A stretch of DNA of 64,000 nucleotides from Leidyana gryllorum EB-2025a (GCA_048772705.1 JBLWGC010000230.1:1178001-1242000); one strand, 5' to 3'. Counted from the stretch's first letter, positions 35,256 through 45,722 are shown. Notes: generated by a model from the letters alone, not told the origin. Translations and numbers: made by a program.

Positions 35256-35521
35256 GTGTCTAGGTGTTGTTGCACCCGCCTATGTGATACACGCGTTCTG
35301 TACCCTATGCCGAACACACACATGCGCAATTATCTACGTAACTCGATAATCTTGTCGCATCGTCTTGTCATGTTGCTCCATGTCCTCTAAGCAAGTCCTC
35401 TATCATTGCTGCGTAGTTCAGTAAACCATCTCGACCGCAACGCGGGCCCAATTGGAATGCCGAAGGCTTAGTGCCCAGCAAAACTCCAAGTGCGTCTTGC
35501 CAATACCTTTTTGAGGTGTAT

Positions 35522-35862
35522 TTAGTTTGGCACCGACGCGTCACCTAAGAGCATGAGATCAGCGGGTTTGGGGATCGGCGCACACACCGGATCGTAGTAT
35601 TGGGAAGCTCCGAATTTCATTTGGCATAGATATGGGGCCCAACATTCTGTAACTAAGGTGCTATCTCTCTGGCTCAAGCGACATGCTATTTTTTGCTCAC
35701 GTTGTCGCTGAATTGTACTGTTGGTGTATAGATCATGCTCAATCCGTTGAGACAATGCGGAAGCAGCCCCTGCAAAGGAGTGTATACTGATCACTCGAGT
35801 ATTGAACACTTGCTTGTAACAATGCTGGTCCTCTGTTCAGGTGGAAATGCCATCACATACAT
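35522..35862 (-). CDS. Small Cys-containing hypothetical protein with a possible GC-AG intron
   Basis: The last exon reads QREQKIACRLSQRDSTLVTE and then CWAPYLCQMKFGASQYYDPV, with a C-terminus at 35522. A first exon from ATG 35862 (MYVMAFPPEQRTSIVT) can be joined if a GCAAGT donor is used with the CAG acceptor near 35778. That gives a GC-AG intron and about 98 residues. The spacing of cysteines in the second exon is reminiscent of small mitochondrial CHCH-type proteins, but it is not a clean twin CX9C. Divergent from Alba, with the CACACGTGTG palindrome at 35943-35952 in the shared promoter. The exon structure is my inference. Confidence 0.4.
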
Positions 35863-35942
35863 ATCCACTGTCGGCTGAGCTAAGGTGGAAAGCCATGTCA
35901 GACCAGCACAGATCAGGTACATCTGTCAATAGCGTCACTACA

Positions 35943-35952
35943 CACACGTGTG
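35943..35952. promoter_or_regulatory. CACACGTGTG palindrome in a divergent promoter
   Basis: It lies between the small hypothetical gene (start 35862) and Alba (start 36086). Confidence 0.45.
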
Positions 35953-36085
35953 CTGCGCGTGCGACACCTCTACCACACTGTGGCGACTGTGTACGGACAA
36001 TCTTTTAACGCTTGGTTGCATCAAAACGTTTTGGGACTCATTTTTTTGTCTATTGCGGAAATTTTGACGGAGTGTGCAGTATACA

Positions 36086-36605
36086 ATGTCGCAAGCTAAG
36101 GCAAGTGAAACCAAGCCGGTGGAAGCCACACAACCCCCGGTGGTCGAAGAAGACCCTTCGGTTGGCCGCATCCAAGTATCAGCGCAGCGAAGAAAGCGCT
36201 TCTACGTTTATGTGGCGCGACGCCAATTTGCCACACGCGAAGAGATACAAAAGGTGGTCATCACCGCGCTCGGTGGAGCCATAGCGTCCGCCATTTCCAC
36301 TGCCGGCGAGCTTGAACAGATGGGAGTTGGAAAAATAGCTGAGGTCAAGACTTCATACTCTCCCATCGACCCGGACGCGCAGGGAAGAAGTGTGGCGCGC
36401 ATTGCCATTATCGTTGCCCGCAACCCCGAGTGGAAGGTGAGTTAGCAGCGCATTTACATTCAATCTATCGCTATCTTTGCAGCCCGATGAAACAGATGCC
36501 CCCCGACGCCCCACTCGCTTCCGCAAGGAGGAAGCTGAGGAAGGTGTCAAGGATAAGGAAGTAAAAGAGGAGCCTAAGCCGTCTGCCGAGCAGTCCTCGA
36601 AGTGA
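36086..36605 (+). CDS. Alba-domain nucleic-acid-binding protein
   Basis: The first exon holds an Alba fold. It begins at about residue 28 (VGRIQVSAQRRKRFYVYVAR) and includes ALGGAIASAISTAGELEQMG with the downstream strands VKTSYSPID and VARIAIIVAR. One intron (donor after PEWK, acceptor near 36481) leads to a charged C-terminal tail (EEAEEGVKDKEVKEEPKPSA), giving about 157 residues. Alba proteins bind RNA and DNA. In apicomplexans they control mRNA storage and translation and bind subtelomeric chromatin. The ATG at 36086 is the start; an upstream in-frame codon is not ATG. The acidic/basic tail is longer than in the shortest Alba proteins. Confidence 0.85.
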
Positions 36606-36748
36606 GGATATCACTACGGTTCGGCTCTTAGCCACTTCCCCCTTTTTCGTCTGTCCCTATCATGTAGCAGTGCACTGACAATCTTTTGAAACCTTGAAGA
36701 GATAGCAGATTCATCCCAAGCATATGGTGCGAATCACTGGTGCACGAG

Positions 36749-38051
36749 ATGAATCGCTATGGCTCGTCCAAAGCATCGGCGGCTTCGGCCGTCAAACAAA
36801 GTGGAGTCAGTCGCAGTGGTACGACATGATGTCTAGTTCGCTTCAATGCTATCTCCCCCCGCAATTTAGCCGCTCCTCCAGTGATTCGGACCTTGCCGAT
36901 CCTGAAGAATGTGACCAGGCAGCCTCTGTTCAAGAAGCTCCCTGCCAGGCAGGGTTGGATTAGAATATACTCTTATCTCAGTGTACCAGACCTGGTGCGG
37001 TGGAGTAAAGTCTGCAAATTGACTTATGCTCATGTCCATGTATGCGGGCTGCGGTTGATCACACGTATCCAGGCAACGCGTACGTACACGACCAACTTTG
37101 ATTTCTGTGAGCACTATGATGGGTAGTGAATAGTTACGAAATCGTTAGGGTCCTATGTGATGAGTGTCGTCTTGACTGGTCCGCGTGAGTGACATTTGTT
37201 GAGATGTCGGCAGTGGTGAACATTTTTCGCAGACGAGCTTCAGCCTCTGGATCGGTCATCCTACAAGCCAGTAGCCACTGAATTGGCTAAGCTACTTAGG
37301 GTTCATGTGGCTCACAGGAGCAGTTCAATGGCATCTGGGGGTGTCGGCATGGGGAATCAAGTGTGGTCGAGATGTTGGCTGTCATTCGATGCGTTGCTTC
37401 CGAAACACATTGGGTCGTGTGACAAGCGACAGGTGTCGAGGCACAAGCGAGGGCCTACTTTGCTGTGAGTATTGGCATACTGATTTTCAGAGGTATACTT
37501 TTTTGGATGCAGGAAAGGGTCTGAGCGTGGAACGACGACATGCGAGCCGTTGACGTTCGCCAATCTGTTGCAGGAGGTTGCCAAGCGCAAAGGGAATGTG
37601 CTGCCGAGAGATGAGGGACGGAGTGGAGATATAACCTTTCGAGCCGCTGGGCGGCATGCGAACGGATTGCTGAGTGTCTACTTGTTCGAAGTATATCTGA
37701 GAGCCCTGAGAAACCTGATTGTCAACAAGCACCACGTGAGGCTGTTTTGCTTTATGACGTGATAGAGTGAGTCTTTGCTCCTGTCAGGGCCAAATGATTA
37801 TGCGGAAAGTGGAATATTTGAGAAACTCTGGAATTCATTTGCAGCATTGCATATGGCTTCAAGTGGCAATGGGTTGGCCTGGGGAAGAGTCAACAGCAGT
37901 TACAGAACAGAGTGGAAGCTCAATGAGAGGAAGACGAGGTTTAGGTGGCGCTAAAGCCAGTACTAGCGAAGATATTCTCCGAGCCACGGTGGACGGATTT
38001 GCGAAAAAAATCCACTTGACGATTCTAGACCATTTCGAGTGGGCAGAATGA
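36749..38051 (+). CDS. F-box protein with a Cys-pair motif
   Basis: The first exon (ATG 36749, MNRYGSSKASAASAVKQSGV) joins the second across a GT-AG intron (about 36825-36870). The second exon contains LPARQGWIRIYSYLSVPDLV followed by RWSKVCK, which fits the F-box helices that bind Skp1 in SCF ubiquitin ligases. A small exon near 37.15 kb encodes VLCDECRLDWS, a CxxC pair as in small zinc modules. Later exons ([61 protein letters not shown]) form a substrate-binding region that I do not recognise. The stop codon overlaps the GPN3 start as ATGA (38048-38051). Exon joins between 37.05 and 37.55 kb are uncertain. Confidence 0.6.
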
Positions 38052-39250
38052 AATACGCTCAGCTTGTTATTGGGCCGGCTGGGTGCGGGAAGGTGAGTAG
38101 TTGGTAGGCCCCGTGCGAAATAAATACCATCCGGAATGCGCAGAGCACATACTGCCATGTGATGCAAGAACATTGCAAGACGGTTGGTCGGACTTGCCGA
38201 GTTATCAATATGGATCCGGCTGCAGAGCATTTCAAGTACGAATGCTATATGGGTATGTTCTTGCTGTAGCGTGTGGGCGTTGAGGGCCATTCATCGTGCA
38301 GATATCCGCGAGTTGATCAGCGTTGAAGATGTGATGGGGCACCTAGATTACGGGCCGAACGGCGCTTTGATGTTCGCGATGGAGTACGTTCTGAAGAAAC
38401 TTGATTGGCTCGAGGAGCACTTTGATATATTTGGAGACGATGATTTCATCCTCATTGACTGCCCAGGGCAAATCGAGTTATACACGCACAATCCCGTGAT
38501 GCGCTCGTTTCTTCAGCAACTTGAACGATGGGATTATCGGGTAGTCGGTAAGTATGGGTAAAACAAATCGGAGCATGCACGGCAATCAAAAGTTCACCTC
38601 ACCCAAGGCCGAACGCGCGCACGTTTGTGCTGTGGTTGCCACAGAGTACGGCGTTCAATTCCGTTCGCAGGCTAATAATGGCCTTGCGGTACCGTTATAT
38701 AAATGAATGATATGTATCGTTTGTACGATTTGTGCGCATTATTAATGGCAGGTTGAACCCCAATCATCTCTTGATTTTCAGGCATTTACTGCATGGACAC
38801 ATCGTTCGTGACGGACACATCCAAATTTCTGGCGGGAGCAATGTCAGCATTATCGTCGATGGTGATGTTGGAGGTGCCTTACATGAATGTGCTGACCAAG
38901 TTCGATCTTCTGAACAAGGAAGATCAGACGGCCGTCGAAGAGTGAGTTGATATAAATTTAATTGCGAATGGTGTGATGCCACCATCCATTTTAACAGATT
39001 ACTAGAAAAATCGCCCTGTGAGCTGACGTCCGAAATCAAGACCACGTTGCCCGATCGTTATAAACGTCTGAACGAGGCATTGATTGGACTCCTGGAGGAA
39101 TGGTCGATGGTGTCGTTTGCGGTACTGAATATTGAAGACGAGGAATCGATCGAACATGTTCTTCTGCTCGCTGATAATGCCATTCAGTATGGAGAGAACC
39201 AGGAACCGAATGACAAGTTTGATTTCGGCGCAGATGAAACGGCGGAATAA
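38048..39250 (+). CDS. GPN3: GPN-loop GTPase 3 (GPN3)
   Basis: GPN3 is a small GTPase needed for assembly and nuclear import of RNA polymerase II. The Walker A is [11 protein letters not shown], continued across an intron by [16 protein letters not shown]. Next come [10 protein letters not shown], the insertion [20 protein letters not shown] with the defining GPN, the G3 [11 protein letters not shown], and VLTKFDLL for guanine recognition. The C-terminus [14 protein letters not shown] matches the family end. There are five exons. The fourth intron (about 38549-38781) is long for this genome, about 230 nt. The start codon overlaps the F-box stop by four bases, so its promoter must lie in the F-box gene or the two are co-transcribed. 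Confidence 0.92.
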
Positions 39251-39940
39251 GGATTTTTTCGAACAATATAGCGTCTTCGTTCCAAAACTTGCCAATTCGA
39301 AAGCTGGAAACTTTCGAATTGACCACACTTATTAAATAGGCACGTTACGATCACAATCACCATACCAACTTATTCCTTCAGCTGCCGTGATGCTTGATAG
39401 AAAGCATGTCGGGCAGCTGCGGGATTTTGAAAAGATCATCAGAGAGGTGTGAAGCAGGAATCTACTGCACGACGACATTTGCACCGAAAATCTGTGTAAA
39501 GTTGCGCCAAACTTGGGGCGACGCGGCCGATCGGCAGGCGGAGGCCACGCAATACATCACGAACATTTAGATCTTCTGGTGACTACGTGTGATGGCAAAA
39601 CAGACAGACCCGTCGTCACTGTCTCCGAGACTTATTGTGACCAAACCAACGAGCGAAAACTAAGATAACAATTGGTGCTGCACAGTGTGGTTGTCAGCCA
39701 CCACCCGCGGAACCGTATATGGATGGTGGGGTCTGTATGTATGTGTGTGTGTGTAATATGTGTGGAGTGGTGGTATAGTATATTACTTGATACCGCCGCC
39801 ATCATCATCGTCTTTCCAGCTAAGAGTGACTCGGGAGGAGATTTTTCTCGCACCCCTCATCCCAGCAGAGATGGGGATCGACAAAGATGAACGGACGGTA
39901 TTGCGAGAGGGGAGAGCTCGGACAGATTGAATTGAGCTTT
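39251..39940. other. 690-nt convergent intergenic stretch
   Basis: No reading frame with gene-like features is seen. It is one of the largest gaps in the window and lies between the 3' ends of GPN3 and LSm3. It contains the strong hairpin at 39379-39419 and a short (TG)n run near 39740. It may hold 3'UTRs and a non-coding RNA. Confidence 0.4.
39379..39419. ncRNA. Stable two-stem hairpin, candidate structured RNA
   Basis: CAGCTGCC (39379-39386) pairs perfectly with GGCAGCTG (39412-39419). An inner stem, ATGCTT (39390-39395) with AAGCAT (39402-39407), closes a six-base loop. The internal loop is GTG against GTCG. Fourteen base pairs in 41 nt in an otherwise empty gap suggest a functional RNA or 3'UTR element. 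The strand is undetermined and no snRNA or snoRNA class is recognised. Confidence 0.3.
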
Positions 39941-40342
39941 CTAGGCCGTAGTGTTCACACTATACGGCGAGATGAGTATTATGGTGTCGCCTCGCACGAA
40001 CAACATATCAACTTGACGCTCATTTGGCTTTTGGAGGTAATTTTGATTGAGCGACTGTTGGAGGGTCCGTCCTTACTGTCATTTGTTCCATGCCTGTTTG
40101 GCTGTCGAGGGACCGCGTTAGGAGAGTTTCAGTGACTCCTCCGAGGATTAGATTCATGTGTTGGTCGTAAGCCTGCGAAGGTGAGGTGATTGAAGAGTGG
40201 GCACAGAGTGGGAGACGCCAGTTTTGCGGGAAATTGTCGCCTTTACTTGGACTTACGTGAAGCTTCCCAATCAGTTCGCGATCACCCTTACACTTGATGA
40301 CAACCTTTTGGTCGAGACTCAGTTTGATGAGGTCCAATGGCT
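39941..40342 (-). CDS. LSM3: LSm3 Sm-like RNA-binding protein (first exon not located)
   Basis: LSm3 is part of the LSm1-7 (mRNA decay) and LSm2-8 (U6 snRNA) rings. The exon from 40342 starts in PLDLIKLSLDQKVVIKCKGD and continues RELIGKLH, the Sm1 motif. Across an intron comes AYDQHMNLILGGVTETL. A last exon, NERQVDMLFVRGDTIILISP, is the Sm2 motif, ending with stop at 39941. All three parts align with the family in order. The acceptor at 40343 (CCTACAG) shows that at least one short 5' exon lies upstream, between about 40.35 and 40.70 kb. I could not fix its ATG. Confidence 0.85.
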
Positions 40343-40712
40343 CTGTAGGAAGGGAGAGAAAGTGATTGAAGAGAACGGCGAAGCAATCTGATGATAGATG
40401 TATACATCCCTAATTCCCTGACTTCTCGGGAACAGAGCCACAGAGACAATAAACAAGGTCCAGACTGGGATGTACCATATAAACACAGGCGACACGAAGC
40501 ACACGCTCTTCTCAGACTGCCTCTTTCTCTCTTTCGCTCGCTGTTGACTGCGGCGTGGGGCTGCAGTGCGTGCCTCTCTGCTGGCTGGCTGGGTGTGTGT
40601 CTCTCTTGGTTGAAGAGAGTTCCCAGCTGGTAGTGGAGTCCAGCAGTCGTGGTCGCGGCGAAGGGAGGTTGGGTGGGGCAGAGACGTTTCATCCGAGGTG
40701 CGTTTCAGTCTT

Positions 40713-41935
40713 TCAGAAACCTTTAAGCCCTTGTTGTGTTGGAGGAAGAGGCGTCTTGTTGGACAGGCGTATCTTCTCGAGTGGTGGGGCTGAGATCTCA
40801 TAGTGAATCTCCAGCGGAGTGTCGCTAAACGTCAGGACGATCTGTTGTTTATTGTCCTCGATTGTCGCCCAGTCGATGGGTAGCGTTTCACGGGCACCGA
40901 CAGTAATAAGCGGTAGTTGTGAAGGGACGACGGTGAGACGAGTTGTGTGTGGAAAGCGGGTCAGATATACACAACGATTCGCGCCATTGGGACTTTTGGA
41001 TGCTTTCGTGCGCTGTTGTCGCGCCTCGGTCAAGAAGTCCCAAGTGAGAAATCGGAGAGAGGAAATTACTCTCATCCTAAGCAGCAGTAAAGCGTCCCTC
41101 AACATCATTTTCTACTAACTTGCGCACTCGTGATTGATAAATAAACGATTGGGGCGTAGACGCAATCGTAATCGTAGCCGTAACAGAAGTAAATGGGTCT
41201 GTCGTTGACAATATGCAATAAGCAATTGTGCTCTGGGATTGAAAGACAGAGAGTGTATGTGTGTGTATCAATCCTGGGGGTAGCGTTTAGGGCTCCCACA
41301 ACTTTGGCACATTGGAAATAAAATTCGGTCTTCGGTGGGGCGCGAGAGATCTCGCGTCTCATCTTGTCAGTGAGTCGGAAGCTCTCAGCCGCCGTGATAG
41401 GAGATTAGGTCGGCCGAGAGATCCAAAGGAAAACTTTTCCGTTTCACCCGCTGTAACATCAACCTTGGCGCCCGAATAGGAGGAGGGAGAGAGACGGTTG
41501 ATAGTGTAATATGTCTTGTTGAATACTTGGCTGACGGCGGCTCTCAACTCAATTATCATCAAGTCCTCTTGAATAAAAAGTTCGAACTGTGGAGGAGGGA
41601 ATAGATATCTCGAATTTGTCAATTAGACTCGCAATACTACTCGGAATCGGTCTCCCGCCACTCGTTCATTGCTCGAGACACACTCACTCTTGGACCTTGC
41701 CGCCTTGACACACTTGTTTGTCTTGTTAGAGGCAAGAGTGGAAACAGCTTGGGAGCGAGCAGTACTTCATAATAACAACTACTACTTGGTGGTCGCAGAA
41801 GGAGAGAAATCACTTAGGGGTTGATCGATCGTTGTCAACGTCAAGCGCAGCAGCCGCCACCACCGAGAGAAAGGAGAGAGAAGGGACCGACTTGCAGCAA
41901 GAAGGGAACTCACCATTGATATGAGAAATAGGCAT
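40713..41935 (-). CDS. Unresolved minus-strand gene, family unknown
   Basis: Several open segments on this strand look coding. A candidate first exon is MPISHIN at 41935, followed by GTGAGT. Then come FELFIQEDLMIIELRAAV near 41.59 kb, HTYTLCLSIPEHNCLLHIV near 41.24 kb, and a last exon with VPSQLPLITVGARETLPIDW ending at 40713. The joins are not clear. A separate ATG at 41362 could start a shorter gene. Nothing here matches a family I know. Treat the extent as provisional: at least one gene is likely, but its exon structure needs transcript data. Confidence 0.35.
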
Positions 41936-42252
41936 TTCGAGAGTTTTTTCCAATGGAAGTAGTGAGAAGTGAAGTTCCTCTTGAGAATCGAGCCCTCAAA
42001 AGAACAGGAAAAATATCTGGGATTTCACCATCCCCCTTTTCTTCGGTGCGGCGTCGTTTCGAGTCGTTCAGATAGAGACAGAGGGGGAGAGAAGACACAA
42101 AGAGAAAGAGTTGAATGCCGCGGAACCGCAAAGGAGAGAATGGGTTGTTTAGTCACTGTGGTGTGTGGAGATGTCCTTTACATTATGATAACAGCCGCAG
42201 AACGTAGGCAAGTGTGCGCGTGTGACAGAGAACGTGTGTGAGAAGAGAGTGT
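41936..42252. other. 317-nt intergenic stretch
   Basis: It lies upstream of the provisional start at 41935 and downstream of the next minus-strand gene. The sequence is purine-rich with short GA runs. I see no gene, RNA or repeat worth naming. Confidence 0.3.
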
Positions 42253-43312
42253 TCATATTGTAACGGGGGGCAAGATTCTTTTCACGTTCTGCTGAGACAA
42301 CCAGACAGGAACGGTCGGACGGACAGGCAGACAGTCAGTTGTAATACGGTCAATCAGAAGAATGAATTGTGACGTCATCGCTCTTGTAGCTTCATCTTGC
42401 CTGCTGATCGGTCGATACACAGTCGCTCCTCCAGGATGGGCGTCGCTCATTAGTATATATATGAAGGGTATGCAGTGACGCGCTTCAAGAGGGGGGGGAG
42501 AACAATGGGCAATTGAGCGCACAGGGTACCAGGCAGGACCCTCAAGGTCACAGCGGGTTGCTTCGGTGATAACTAGCAGAGTGGGAATAGGTTCGACAAC
42601 CATCCCAACTTGTGTACGTAATTATATATGATTAACAGGGGGATCCAGCGTCGGTATTACGTGTCATCTTGTGTGTGTGTGTGTATCATCGTGTGTGGAT
42701 TACACAGGTGCGTAAGTCCGTACATCCTGAACTAATGGTGGTGGTACGTCAACATACCGACAAACTGAAGTCGCAGGCCTCCAAGTGAGTCTGGAGTTTC
42801 GAAGCGCGCAGCAGTTGGCCAAGATAAGGCAGCGCAGGTATAGAAGAAGTAGATCCCCCAGCCGCAGAAGCACACGTCGAAGTGGTCGCGCACGTATTTT
42901 GCCGGTTCAATCGACGTTTCCCAGGTTGCACACTATTCGTCATCGGCCGACTTGTGTGTGGGGGTATCATGATACAGTGACGGCGGCCGCCAAACGGACC
43001 CACTCGCAGGTATTCCAGAATAGCTTCTGGATCTGCCCGCGGGGACCGCGGACCCCCACCGCCGCCAAGCGACCGACCGGATCGCGAACCAGACGAAACA
43101 GAAGGAGCCGGTTCACGCCCCGCCAATGATGATATGCGCCGAAATGAAGGCCTGCATTCCGACACATTTACGGCAACGCATTTTACCAACCTGCTTTGAT
43201 ATCCATTCGAAGATGCTCGTGTTACAATGCTTGTCGAAGTACATGCAGATGAAGGGATGTACGATCCCTGATCATCATCAGTGGAAGAAGTGAAATCAGT
43301 TGACGAGAGCAT
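42253..43312 (-). CDS. Hypothetical protein, exon structure provisional
   Basis: ATG 43312 starts a Ser-rich N-terminus (MLSSTDFTSSTDDDQGSYIP), then a Gly/Arg/Ser-rich segment and EAILEYLR. A GT-AG intron (about 42.91-42.97 kb) can join this to a hydrophobic stretch, DVCFCGWGIYFFYTCAALSW. Another, longer intron would lead to MVVEPIPTLLVITEATRCDL near 42.6 kb. The final stop at 42253 is only the end of that frame. I do not recognise the family. The start codon is 31 nt from the divergent heptad-repeat gene, the same spacing as at 2467/2499. Confidence 0.35.
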
Positions 43313-43343
43313 GTGATGTAGTAAATGTGTTATGTAGAAAAAG

Positions 43344-44756
43344 ATGCGCACCACCAGCAACCAGCAATGGCGATTCGTCTTTGCCGCTAATCCGCTTGAA
43401 TCTCAGACCTATTCTATCATCAGACCAGTCCTCCTAGCTGCTAGTCGCGAGTCAGTCGATCAAAGCCATGCAGTCACCGTCGAGGAATCATATACCTTTG
43501 ACTCCAGCACCCCGGGCTGGCCCAAAGGCGCCCCCCCCCTCTCGATGACCATCGACCAACGCACTGGCCAGATCAATGTCTGTCTCGGACCAGCTGCGAC
43601 CGACCTCCCAATGGCTCGCTCTCCCGCTGCAGTCAGGAAAGTCCCGCCCAAGTACCCTCCAGCCCCTGTCAATCCTGACAAAATCCTCCCACCGCCATAC
43701 CCCAAGGCTACCCGACAAGAAGTCCTAAGTCCAGCAGGAGTGGCCATTCGAACCCCCCACGGGACAGATTTCGTCCCAGCGGGATCTATGCGAACTCCAG
43801 GAAACTCCATATGGACGCCCAAAGGCACCAGCTACTCTCCAGGTGGCACTTGTTACTGGCCCATCGGCACTCGATTTGAGGCAGATGGATCAGCTGTCAC
43901 TCCTGCCGGTACCATCTATACTCCAGGCGGTATCGGCTACGGAGTGGGTGGCCACATCTATACTCCACGAGGCACTGCCTACTCTCCATCGGGACTCGCT
44001 CGCACCAGTTGGGGTGGGACCTTTCCTTACAAAATGATCGACACCCCTTCCCCAAATGTCCCCGACTTTGATCCCAACGAACCAATGATCACAACAGCCA
44101 ACGCTCAGAGAGCTTACCACAATCATCCCTCCCACAGGCGTCCTGTTGACCCTCTGACACACTCGCGGTATTTGACCGCTGGTCCACCACAGCCGCAGGT
44201 TCAGAGCCCCACCGATTCATCAGTAGCCATACAGTCGAACGCGGCCGCCCCAGTCGACAGTCAAAGGGCCAGCGTCTCCACCCAGGCGACATCGCAGGAT
44301 GTTCCTACGGAAGACAACGCACACCGGGGACGCTCTCTTGAGGGGAAGACGGAGAAAGAGAGAAAGCGATCGAAGAGGCACGTCAAGAAGCGATCTGGCC
44401 TCCCTGAGATCCCAGTGATACCAGCCGCCCCAGAGGTGTTCGCTCCAACCTATCCCCTCACATCTCCCTTCAACAAACCCTTAGCCAGTCCCGGTCTCGC
44501 CAATGTCACTGAGACTCAGCCGGCGATCCACGTGGGAAACTATAACTACATTCATCGCAAACAGCTCCCTCGCTACAGTCCAGTGTACCCTCAGATTGGG
44601 CCTGTGCATAGTCCAGAACCCGTGATGCATCTGGCGGACGAGATTGCCTATTGGCCACCACCCGAGCCACCGGCATCTTCAACACGACCTTCTCATCCCC
44701 TCTACACCCACAGTGCGATGCTGAAACCGAGGGCACCGACCCCAATGATGAATTAG
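43344..44756 (+). CDS. Protein with 13 strict seven-residue TP-G repeats
   Basis: An intronless frame of 470 residues. Residues 134-224 divide exactly into 13 units of seven, for example TSYSPGG, TIYTPGG, HIYTPRG and TAYSPSG. The consensus is (T/S)-x-(Y/F)-(T/S)-P-x-G. A further near-unit (EVLSPAG) precedes them. The region before is Pro-rich (PPKYPPAPVNPDKILPPPYP). After it come a low-complexity part, a basic patch (ERKRSKRHVKKRSG) that could be a nuclear or phospholipid-binding signal, and a Pro/Tyr-rich C-terminus (ALKPRAPTPMMN-like end). No signal peptide or TM helix is seen. The glycine spacing suggests an extended, repetitive beta or polyproline structure. I know no family with this repeat. 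Confidence 0.7.
   Translation: MRTTSNQQWRFVFAANPLESQTYSIIRPVLLAASRESVDQSHAVTVEESYTFDSSTPGWPKGAPPLSMTIDQRTGQINVCLGPAATDLPMARSPAAVRKVPPKYPPAPVNPDKILPPPYPKATRQEVLSPAGVAIRTPHGTDFVPAGSMRTPGNSIWTPKGTSYSPGGTCYWPIGTRFEADGSAVTPAGTIYTPGGIGYGVGGHIYTPRGTAYSPSGLARTSWGGTFPYKMIDTPSPNVPDFDPNEPMITTANAQRAYHNHPSHRRPVDPLTHSRYLTAGPPQPQVQSPTDSSVAIQSNAAAPVDSQRASVSTQATSQDVPTEDNAHRGRSLEGKTEKERKRSKRHVKKRSGLPEIPVIPAAPEVFAPTYPLTSPFNKPLASPGLANVTETQPAIHVGNYNYIHRKQLPRYSPVYPQIGPVHSPEPVMHLADEIAYWPPPEPPASSTRPSHPLYTHSAMLKPRAPTPMMN
43743..44015 (+). repeat. 13 degenerate 21-nt (seven-residue) coding repeats
   Basis: The period is exact at the protein level over 91 residues, but the DNA copies differ. The array is therefore old and kept by selection on the peptide, not a recent tandem duplication. 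Confidence 0.75.
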
Positions 44757-44912
44757 AAAGTCGAACGAGAAGAAGAGTAGATTCCCCATTCACCACCATA
44801 TGCGGTGCTTTGGTCGATTTTGGATGTGTATCTTCACCAATGAATGTAGTGATAAGATGTTAACAATGAATGGAATGTGTTTGGTATAACTGCCATTTCT
44901 CGCTCTCTGTCT

Positions 44913-45722
44913 CTATGATTCATTGGCAGCAAAGGCATCAAGGAGCTCCAAGGTGTGATTTGGACCAGTGACGGGATGTACGTGAGTCACTCGTGGATCA
45001 ATGGAAATGGCGTAATCATTGCCGCCGGGATGGCATCTATCTCCAAAAAAGTGGATCTCATCATAATCTTCAGCTTTAATAACATTGAATATGAACGATT
45101 TGTTCCAGCCTTTGGGACCAATATCGATACTGATCTGTCCTCCAACGCTAAACTCGAGTCCCAGACTTTCGCCGAACTCTTCTCGAAGCTGAGTAGCCAA
45201 AGGGCCGCGTATGTCTTTGACCTCGCGTTCGTACTTGGCAAATTCCTCGCGTTCAGAGACACTGCACGATCTGCCAATGGGCGAAATGTTCAGATTCGCA
45301 GTCCTCAGCTCGATGAAATTGCCACGTTTCGTTGGCAATCTCACTTGACTGAACAATTCCAGTATCCGATTTACCATCTTCTCGTAATTGCACTCTCCAA
45401 CATGGCTCAGAAAGCTGGCCTCGTGCAACGTCTCCATCCCCTTCTCATTCTGCCCCGCACCGTAGGCCATCAAACCGTTCTCGAAGAAGGCGTAGTTGAG
45501 CAGAGGGCTCTCGGGGTGTTGAGACGTCAGAAACAAGTCCTCTTGACATTCTAAGCCAAACTGCCCACACACCTTGGAGGCTTGCGACCCACTAACGATT
45601 GCTGTAGTAACATTCGGTCGACTCTGAAGTGCTCGGAGATGTGTCAAAATCTCTGGGAACACAGGCCGTGTAGATAGACTGAGGGTGCCGTCAACATCAA
45701 ACACGAGAAGAATTCGTCGCAT
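44913..45722 (-). CDS. PMM: Eukaryotic phosphomannomutase (PMM)
   Basis: This HAD-superfamily enzyme converts mannose-6-phosphate to mannose-1-phosphate for GDP-mannose, feeding N-glycans and GPI anchors. The 269-residue intronless frame has the nucleophile motif LLVFDVDGTLS (first Asp is phosphorylated), the FFENGLMAYG cap region, the substrate-binding KRGNFIELRTANLNISPIGR, FSVGGQISIDIGPKGWNK and the HAD motif FFGDRCHPGGNDYAI. Length and order match PMM1/PMM2 along the whole protein. The ATG at 45722 is 14 nt from the divergent hydrolase start. Together with ALG7 and the GT14-like gene it points to active glycan synthesis. Confidence 0.95.
   Translation of the reverse strand: MRRILLVFDVDGTLSLSTRPVFPEILTHLRALQSRPNVTTAIVSGSQASKVCGQFGLECQEDLFLTSQHPESPLLNYAFFENGLMAYGAGQNEKGMETLHEASFLSHVGECNYEKMVNRILELFSQVRLPTKRGNFIELRTANLNISPIGRSCSVSEREEFAKYEREVKDIRGPLATQLREEFGESLGLEFSVGGQISIDIGPKGWNKSFIFNVIKAEDYDEIHFFGDRCHPGGNDYAISIDPRVTHVHPVTGPNHTLELLDAFAANES

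Noticed and set aside
38640-38670. tRNA T-arm in the long GPN3 intron (GTTCAATTC)
   Set aside because: The flanking five bases do not pair and no anticodon or acceptor stem is present.
39379-39419. SECIS element
   Set aside because: The helix above the ATGA-like bases is only six pairs and the apical AA and 3' GA positions do not fit the SECIS core.
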